Source: Streptomyces tropicalis
GTDB taxonomy: Bacteria; Actinomycetota; Actinomycetes; Streptomycetales; Streptomycetaceae
Length of the DNA: 64,000 nt
Direction: 5' to 3'
Assembly (NCBI RefSeq): GCF_029269835.1
Contig: NZ_JARJBB010000007.1
Span: 186,001-250,000, forward strand
The notes beneath the pieces are model-generated. The model made no database searches, was not told the origin of the DNA, and saw only the letters and a list, made by a program, of their open reading frames with translations. Below are positions 59,364 to 64,000 of this stretch, piece after piece. Made by a program: the position numbers and the translations under genes. The first letter of the stretch is position 1. Each line of letters begins with the position of its first letter.

Positions 59364-59651
59364 CGGCGGCGGGGGGCGGGGCCGGAGCGCGTCCCGGGAA
59401 GGTCACCGGACCGGCGACACGGCCACCGTGCTGGAGGGGGAGTTCTGCCGGGCGGGGGCTCCGGACTGTGCCGCTCCGGGGGCGGGGGCGGGCTCGGGTG
59501 CGCCGTCCGATTCGAGTGCTGCGGGAGTGGCGCGAACGGGGGCGGGCGGAGTCCGAGCGGGGCGGGCCGCCCGTACCCGGCGCGAGCTGCCTCCGGGCGG
59601 CCCGCCCCTGTCCCGTCGCACGTCCCTGGCCTTCTCCCGGCCCGCCGCGTC

Positions 59652-61040
59652 TCACCTGACGAGCCGGGCGGGCCGGGTGGCGAGGTGCAGGAGGTGCTCC
59701 AGCGGGCCGCGCCGGAACCGCCGTGTCCACGCGGTCGCCAGCAGGACCGCGGCCGCGACGAAGCCGAGGAGCACCGGCAGCGCGGCCATGCCGTCGTCGT
59801 CGACCGGGACCACGTACCAGACGTCGTCGAAGAACCACAGCGCGACGACGTGCAGGACGTAGACCGTCAGCGCCGTCATGCCGACCGCCGCGACGGGGGC
59901 GGCGAGGTGGGTCACGCGGGGCAGCCGGTCGGCGACCGTGAGGCACGCGGCCACGACCATCAGGGCGATGCCGGTGTTGCCGACGGCGGAGAACGTCGTC
60001 TCGCTGTGCGGTGCGGCCACCAGGAGCCAGGCCGACGGCGCGCGTCTCGGGGGCTCGCCCACGGCGTCGGACCACCACGCGGAGGACGCGGACCCGGCGC
60101 CCGTCGCGGCCGCGACCGTGGTGAGGGCCCGCGGTACCAGATGCAGGGCCAGCCAGGAACCGCCGTAGCCGAGCAGGGCGAGCGCCCCGCCGGCCAGGGT
60201 CAGCCGACGGCGGACACCGGGGCGCGCCAGGTCGAGCCGGGCCACGGCCATGCCCGCGAGCATGAACGGCATCCAGGTCAGCACGGGGTAGTCGCCCGTG
60301 AACAGCAGTTCGGTGACACCGTCGGTGCCGGTGATCCGGGCCAGCGGGTCCCACGCGGTCACGGCGTCCAGCCCGTGGCCGTCCTGGGCCGCCGCCCGCA
60401 CCGTGTACAGGACCGGGGGCATGGCCAGCGCGGTCGCCGCGGCGATCGCGGCCAGGGTCCGCGCCCGCAGCCGGTGCAGCGGCAGGACGACGAGGAAGAG
60501 CAGCCCGTAGAAGCTGAGGATGACGTTCACCGGGCCGTCGAGGGCGGTCAGGGCGTAGCCGAGGGCGATGAGGACGATGCCGCGGATGACCACCCGGGCC
60601 GCGGCCTGTCGGCCCTCGCGTCCGGTCCGGGGTCGTGGCCGCCCGGTGATGATGATCAGGGAGAAGCCCGCGAGCAGCGCGAAGAGGGCCGACGAGCGGC
60701 CTCGCGCCGCCTCCAGGGCGAAGCCCACCGGCCCGCCGACCGTGGGCTCGGGGCCCACGTGCACGGAGAACATGCCGAAGACCGCCAGGCCGCGAGCCAG
60801 GTCGATGCCGATCAGCCGTCCCGGGAGGGCCCGGGCGCGGCCCGGGCCGGTGTCCGGGGCCGGATCCTCGACGGTGCCGGAGTGCGGGGCCGGGGCGCGG
60901 GCGGGGCCCGGGGCCGGGGCACGGGCGGGGTCCGGCCGTCCGGACGTCTTCCTGATCCGCGGCGGCCGCCCGAGCGGCGGCCCGTGCGCCCCGGCCGCGG
61001 CAGGTGACCCGTCCACGGCCCACGATGCATTGCGCGTCAT
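59652..61040 (-). CDS. Membrane acyltransferase-like protein (HGSNAT/DUF418 type)
   Basis: A 462-residue polytopic protein from ATG 61040, with GAGGGC upstream. A proline/alanine-rich N-terminus of about 60 residues is followed by GRLIGIDLARGLAVFGMFSV, the start motif of the heparan-alpha-glucosaminide acetyltransferase-like (DUF1624/DUF418) group. Roughly ten hydrophobic segments follow, including LIGIDLARG and SFYGLLFLVVLPLHRL. The C-terminal half ends in a helix with TALTVYVLHVVALWFFDDVW. Such proteins acylate envelope polymers or transport substrates, but none is known here. Confidence 0.75.
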   Translation of the reverse strand: MTRNASWAVDGSPAAAGAHGPPLGRPPRIRKTSGRPDPARAPAPGPARAPAPHSGTVEDPAPDTGPGRARALPGRLIGIDLARGLAVFGMFSVHVGPEPTVGGPVGFALEAARGRSSALFALLAGFSLIIITGRPRPRTGREGRQAAARVVIRGIVLIALGYALTALDGPVNVILSFYGLLFLVVLPLHRLRARTLAAIAAATALAMPPVLYTVRAAAQDGHGLDAVTAWDPLARITGTDGVTELLFTGDYPVLTWMPFMLAGMAVARLDLARPGVRRRLTLAGGALALLGYGGSWLALHLVPRALTTVAAATGAGSASSAWWSDAVGEPPRRAPSAWLLVAAPHSETTFSAVGNTGIALMVVAACLTVADRLPRVTHLAAPVAAVGMTALTVYVLHVVALWFFDDVWYVVPVDDDGMAALPVLLGFVAAAVLLATAWTRRFRRGPLEHLLHLATRPARLVR

Positions 61041-61291
61041 GCCCTCAGGTATTGCCGCCCGGCGCGCGGACGGCACCGGGCCGACCGTCCGGGGACACCC
61101 CGCCGACCGGCCGGACCCTCCCCCGCCATCCGGCCGGGCGATCCTGCCGAGGGAGCCGGGCGGCCGTCCGGGCGGGTGCGCGCCAGCCGACCGGCTGAGA
61201 TCGCGCCGCCATCCGGCGGGATACCGCGCCGGGCCCGCTGCCCGGGCGCCGCCGGGTGGTACGCCACGGACGGCAGGACAGCGGGCCCACG

Positions 61292-61972
61292 GTGAGCGGA
61301 GCGCACTTGATCCGGGTGTTGGTGGTCGACGACGAAGCCCTGGTCCGTACGGGCTTCACGCACATCCTCGACGCGGCCGGCGACCTCGACGTCGTCGCGG
61401 CGGTCTCCGGCGACGAGGCCGTGAGGGCGGTGCGGGAACTGCGTCCCGACGTGGTGCTGCTGGACATCCGGATGCCGGACGTCGACGGGCTCAGCGTGCT
61501 GGCGGAGCTGCGCCGGCTGCCGGATCCTCCGGTGGTGGCGATGCTGACCACGTTCGACGCCGACGACTACGTGGCGGCGGCGCTGCGCTCGGGCGCGGCC
61601 GGCTTCCTGCTCAAGGACACCGATCCCGAGCAGCTGCCGTGTCTGGTGCGGGCGCTGGCCGAGGGCGGGACGGTGCTGTCGTCGGAGGTGACCCGCACCG
61701 TCGTGGACGGTTTCCTGGGCCACGGGGCGCGCGAGCCGGCCGCCCGTCTCACCGACCGGCTGACCGACCGGGAGCGTGCCGTCCTGCTGCTCATGGCGGA
61801 AGGGCTCGCCAACGGTGAGATCGGCGAGCGCCTGCATCTGAGCACCGGGACGGTCAAGGGGCACGTCAGCGCCGTGTTCAGCAAGCTGCAGGTCGGCAGT
61901 CGTGTGCAGGCGGCGCTGATCGCCGAGCGGGCGGGGCTTCTCGGGGCGCTGCGGAGCGGGCGGACGCCTTGA
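61292..61972 (+). CDS. NarL/LuxR-family response regulator
   Basis: A 226-residue response regulator from GTG 61292. The receiver is VLVVDDEALVRTGFTHILDA, with phospho-acceptor Asp58 in VVLLDIRMPDVDGLS and the later Thr/Lys in MLTTFDADDYVAAALRSGAAGFLLKDTDPE. The C-terminal LuxR-type HTH is LTDRERAVLLLMAEGLANGE, then IGERLHLSTGTVKGHVSAVF. Its stop overlaps the TTG start of the kinase gene by four bases (TTGA), so they are coupled. Targets are unknown. Divergent from the membrane acyltransferase gene. Confidence 0.9.
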   Translation: MSGAHLIRVLVVDDEALVRTGFTHILDAAGDLDVVAAVSGDEAVRAVRELRPDVVLLDIRMPDVDGLSVLAELRRLPDPPVVAMLTTFDADDYVAAALRSGAAGFLLKDTDPEQLPCLVRALAEGGTVLSSEVTRTVVDGFLGHGAREPAARLTDRLTDRERAVLLLMAEGLANGEIGERLHLSTGTVKGHVSAVFSKLQVGSRVQAALIAERAGLLGALRSGRTP

Positions 61973-63111
61973 CCTCCCGCCGGGTGCGGGACAGCCCGCG
62001 GGACGCGACCGTGGTGCGGGACGGCCTGATGGACGCCGCCCTGGTGCTGGTCGCGCTGGCGGACGCGTGGGTCCACGTCGACCCCGGGCAGCGGGCGGCC
62101 ATGTCCTGCGCGCTCCTGGCCGCACTCGCGCTGACCGTGCGCCGCCGGCTTCCGCTGACGACGTTCGTGCTGACGCTGCCGACGGCCCTGGTCAGCGACG
62201 CGGTGGTCGCACCGACGGTCGCGCTGTACACCCTGGCCTCGCTCAGCCGGCGGCGTGTCCTGCCCGCCTGCTGCGCCCTGGCCTACGCGATCACCGACTT
62301 CCTGCCGTGGCCGTGGTCGTCGATGGAGACCGACGACCTGGCCCGCACGTCCGGCCTGGTCCACCTCGGCTACACCCTGGCCGCCGCGGCCGCCCCCGTC
62401 TTCCTGGGCCGGCTGGTGCAGGCCCGGCGCGAGCTGTCCCTGCGGCTCGCCGAGATCTCCGAGGCCCGCGAGCACGAGCGGCTGCTGACCGCGCAGAGCG
62501 TGCTGGCCACGGAGCGCGCGCAGCTCGCCCGGGAGATGCACGACGTGGTGTCGCACCAGGTCAGCCTGATCGCCGTCCAGGCCGGGGCGCTCCAGGTCGG
62601 CGGCCCGGACGCCGAGACCCGGCAGGCCGCGGCCGCGATCCGGCGGCTCAGTGTGCAGACGCTGGACGAGCTGCGGCACATGGTCGGTGTGCTGCGCGCC
62701 TCCGGCAGCCGCCCGACGGAACTCACCCCGCAGCCGTCCCTCGCCGACCTGCAGCGGCTGGTCGACGGCAGCGGCCTGGACGCGAAACTGGATCCCGATC
62801 TGCCGGCCGACCTGCCGCCCACGGTGCAGCGCGCCGTCTACCGCACGGTCCAGGAAGCCCTGACCAACGCCCGCAAGCACGCTCCCGGGGCGTCGGCGGC
62901 CATCCGCATCCAGCGCACGCACGACACGGTCCGGACCACGGTCACCAACACCGCGCCCACCCGTCCCGCGCTGCCCCTGCCCAGCGCCCACCACGGCCTG
63001 GCCGGCCTGCGCCAGCGCGCCGCCCTCCTCGGCGGCACCCTGAGCGCCGGGCCCACGGAGGACGGCGGCTACCGGCTCAGTCTCGACCTGCCCCTCGACC
63101 ACGAGGGGTGA
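61969..63111 (+). CDS. Two-component sensor histidine kinase (HisKA_3)
   Basis: A 380-residue kinase starting at TTG 61969. Residues 20-150 hold four or five membrane helices (ALVLVALADAWV, AALALTVRRRLPLTTFVLTL, LAAAAAPVFLGRL) with little extracytoplasmic sequence. The dimerisation and phospho-acceptor helix has REMHDVVSHQVSLIAVQAGA with His191. The ATPase region is weaker but includes NARKHAPGASA (N-box) and HHGLAGLRQRAALLGGTL (G-box). This is the intramembrane-sensing NarL-type kinase class common in actinobacteria; the signal is unknown. It pairs with the upstream regulator. Confidence 0.85.
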   Translation: MTSRRVRDSPRDATVVRDGLMDAALVLVALADAWVHVDPGQRAAMSCALLAALALTVRRRLPLTTFVLTLPTALVSDAVVAPTVALYTLASLSRRRVLPACCALAYAITDFLPWPWSSMETDDLARTSGLVHLGYTLAAAAAPVFLGRLVQARRELSLRLAEISEAREHERLLTAQSVLATERAQLAREMHDVVSHQVSLIAVQAGALQVGGPDAETRQAAAAIRRLSVQTLDELRHMVGVLRASGSRPTELTPQPSLADLQRLVDGSGLDAKLDPDLPADLPPTVQRAVYRTVQEALTNARKHAPGASAAIRIQRTHDTVRTTVTNTAPTRPALPLPSAHHGLAGLRQRAALLGGTLSAGPTEDGGYRLSLDLPLDHEG

Positions 63112-63151
63112 CCGGCCGGACGGTGTCCGGTCCGGGTGGCGGCGCGGCGGC

Positions 63152-63331
63152 CTACACCAGGTCGACGACGCGGAAGACGAAGAACCCGGCCACGATGACG
63201 GATCCCAGGACGATCAGGCCCAGCCAGAAGTACGGGTGCTCCCACACTCCGCCGTCCGGCCGCTCCTGATGAGCCTCTGCGATCGAACCCTCCGCGGGAG
63301 GGGTCTCGCCCGGGGGAGGAAGTGAATCCAT
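63152..63331 (-). CDS. Small single-span membrane protein
   Basis: A 59-residue protein from ATG 63331 with GGGGGAGGA eight bases upstream. Residues 1-35 are polar and proline-rich (MDSLPPPGETPPAEGSIAEA). One C-terminal membrane helix follows (WLGLIVLGSVIVAGFFVF), ending RVVDLV. The PPGETPPAEGS element recalls the DUF6480-type small Streptomyces membrane proteins. It is the type of gene that automatic length cut-offs miss. Function is unknown. Confidence 0.7.
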   Translation of the reverse strand: MDSLPPPGETPPAEGSIAEAHQERPDGGVWEHPYFWLGLIVLGSVIVAGFFVFRVVDLV

Positions 63332-63476
63332 AGCAGCATCCTCCCCCGGGGGTACGGGCGCCGCACCCGCTGCCGGCGGCCGCCCGCCGCACCGGTCCGT
63401 CGACGCACCGATGAGTCCTGCGCCGCCGCGGGGTCACTACCAGGACAGCCTGTCACGCGAATGATCGGTGAGGGAC

Positions 63477-64000
63477 ATGACCGCCAACGCACTACCGCCC
63501 GTCGTCGACGCCGGCACCTGGCAGCGGGAACTCGACGAGTTGCGGGTCCGGGAGAAGGCCGCGACCCGGGAGCTGGACGCGATCGCCGCACGGCGCCGCC
63601 GCCTGCCCATGGTCGAGATGCCCGAGTACGTCCTGGAGGGCGAGGACGGCCCCCTGCGGCTGGCCGACGTCTTCGACGGCAGGAAGCAGCTGATCGTCTA
63701 TCACCACATGTGGTTCCCGGGCGAGACGTGGCAGTGCCCGGGGTGTACGGGGTTCACCTCGCAGTTCACGCGGCTGGAGTTCCTGCAGGCCTACGACGCC
63801 CGGTTCGTCGTCGTCACACAGGGGCCGATCGACGAGGCGCTGGCCTACCGGCGGCGGGTCGGGAACAGGATGCCCTGGTACTCCACGGCCGGCAGTCCCT
63901 TCGGCGGGGACGTCGGCGCGCCGCCCGGTGGGGGCTTCGCCGTCAACGTGTTCCTGCGCGACGGCGACACCGTCTACCGCACCTGGCACACCGACGGCCG
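63477..64000 (+). CDS. DUF899 thioredoxin-like protein (cut by window end)
   Basis: The ATG at 63477 follows GAGGG. The 174 visible residues begin with DAGTWQRELDELRVREKAAT and contain LIVYHHMWFPGETWQCPGCT followed by GFTSQFTRLEFLQAYDARFV, the DUF899 thioredoxin-like core with a CPGC dithiol. WYSTAGSPFGGDVG and VFLRDGDTVYRTWHTDGR follow. The paralogue at 33086-33844 has CEGC at the same place and is otherwise only moderately similar. The C-terminal part lies outside the window. Confidence 0.85.
   Translation, partial: MTANALPPVVDAGTWQRELDELRVREKAATRELDAIAARRRRLPMVEMPEYVLEGEDGPLRLADVFDGRKQLIVYHHMWFPGETWQCPGCTGFTSQFTRLEFLQAYDARFVVVTQGPIDEALAYRRRVGNRMPWYSTAGSPFGGDVGAPPGGGFAVNVFLRDGDTVYRTWHTDG

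Overview
The window is high-GC actinobacterial DNA, almost certainly from a Streptomyces chromosome. Signs of this are the strong third-position G/C bias, GTG and TTG starts, lipoprotein and Tat-type signal peptides, an LAxTG sorting signal, and families typical of the genus (DUF6215, DUF6332-like, DUF899, META lipoprotein, TipA-type MerR, GlxA-type regulator). Housekeeping genes are few. Many remnants of transposases and truncated or frameshifted genes suggest an accessory chromosome-arm region. The exact position on the chromosome cannot be read from the sequence.

Layout. 1-9 kb: small membrane proteins, YCII and GNAT proteins, a secreted serine hydrolase, an MFS remnant, a complete initiator tRNA with terminator, a TipA-like MerR regulator behind a 19-bp-spacer promoter, and a small sortase substrate. 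9-14 kb: DUF4232 remnant, Tat lipoprotein polysaccharide deacetylase, first copy of a secreted transglycosylase, and an SDR. 14.4-17.3 kb: a two-gene operon of a small helical protein and a membrane NACHT NTPase that share a short sequence motif. This is the best candidate for an undescribed or little-described conflict system. 17.6-23.3 kb: Tn3 remnant, ArsR/MFS efflux pair, blasticidin-S-deaminase-like enzyme, alpha/beta hydrolase and aminoglycoside-phosphotransferase-like kinase. 23.6-30 kb: TatA, two SEDS proteins (RodA- and FtsW-like) and a GT39-type glycosyltransferase. 31.4-35.3 kb: an island bracketed by direct repeats made of a tRNA-Arg 3' end plus terminator, carrying DUF3291, DUF899 and META-domain genes and an IS630 remnant. 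36-48 kb: DMF-amidase-like exported protein, RHH/Doc-like toxin-antitoxin pair, DHFR-like reductase, ZIP transporter, FAD monooxygenase, WD40-like fragment, second transglycosylase copy (873-bp duplication), DUF6215 protein, methyltransferase and VOC protein. 48-64 kb: trypsin-like protease, GlxA-type regulator divergent from a quinone oxidoreductase, 2OG oxygenase remnant, MBL hydrolase, CtaG-like protein, an M-box (Mg2+) riboswitch leading an MgtE-N/CBS plus Nramp operon, secreted HNH-like protein, phospholipase D remnant, membrane acyltransferase, a two-component system, and a second DUF899 gene cut by the window end.

Functional themes are cell-envelope work (deacetylase, transglycosylases, SEDS proteins, GT39, TatA), resistance and efflux (BSD-like deaminase, APH-like kinase, MFS, MerR/TipA), metal homeostasis (ZIP, riboswitch-controlled Nramp) and conflict or stabilisation modules (NACHT operon, toxin-antitoxin). 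All assignments come from reading the sequence; no database search was run.
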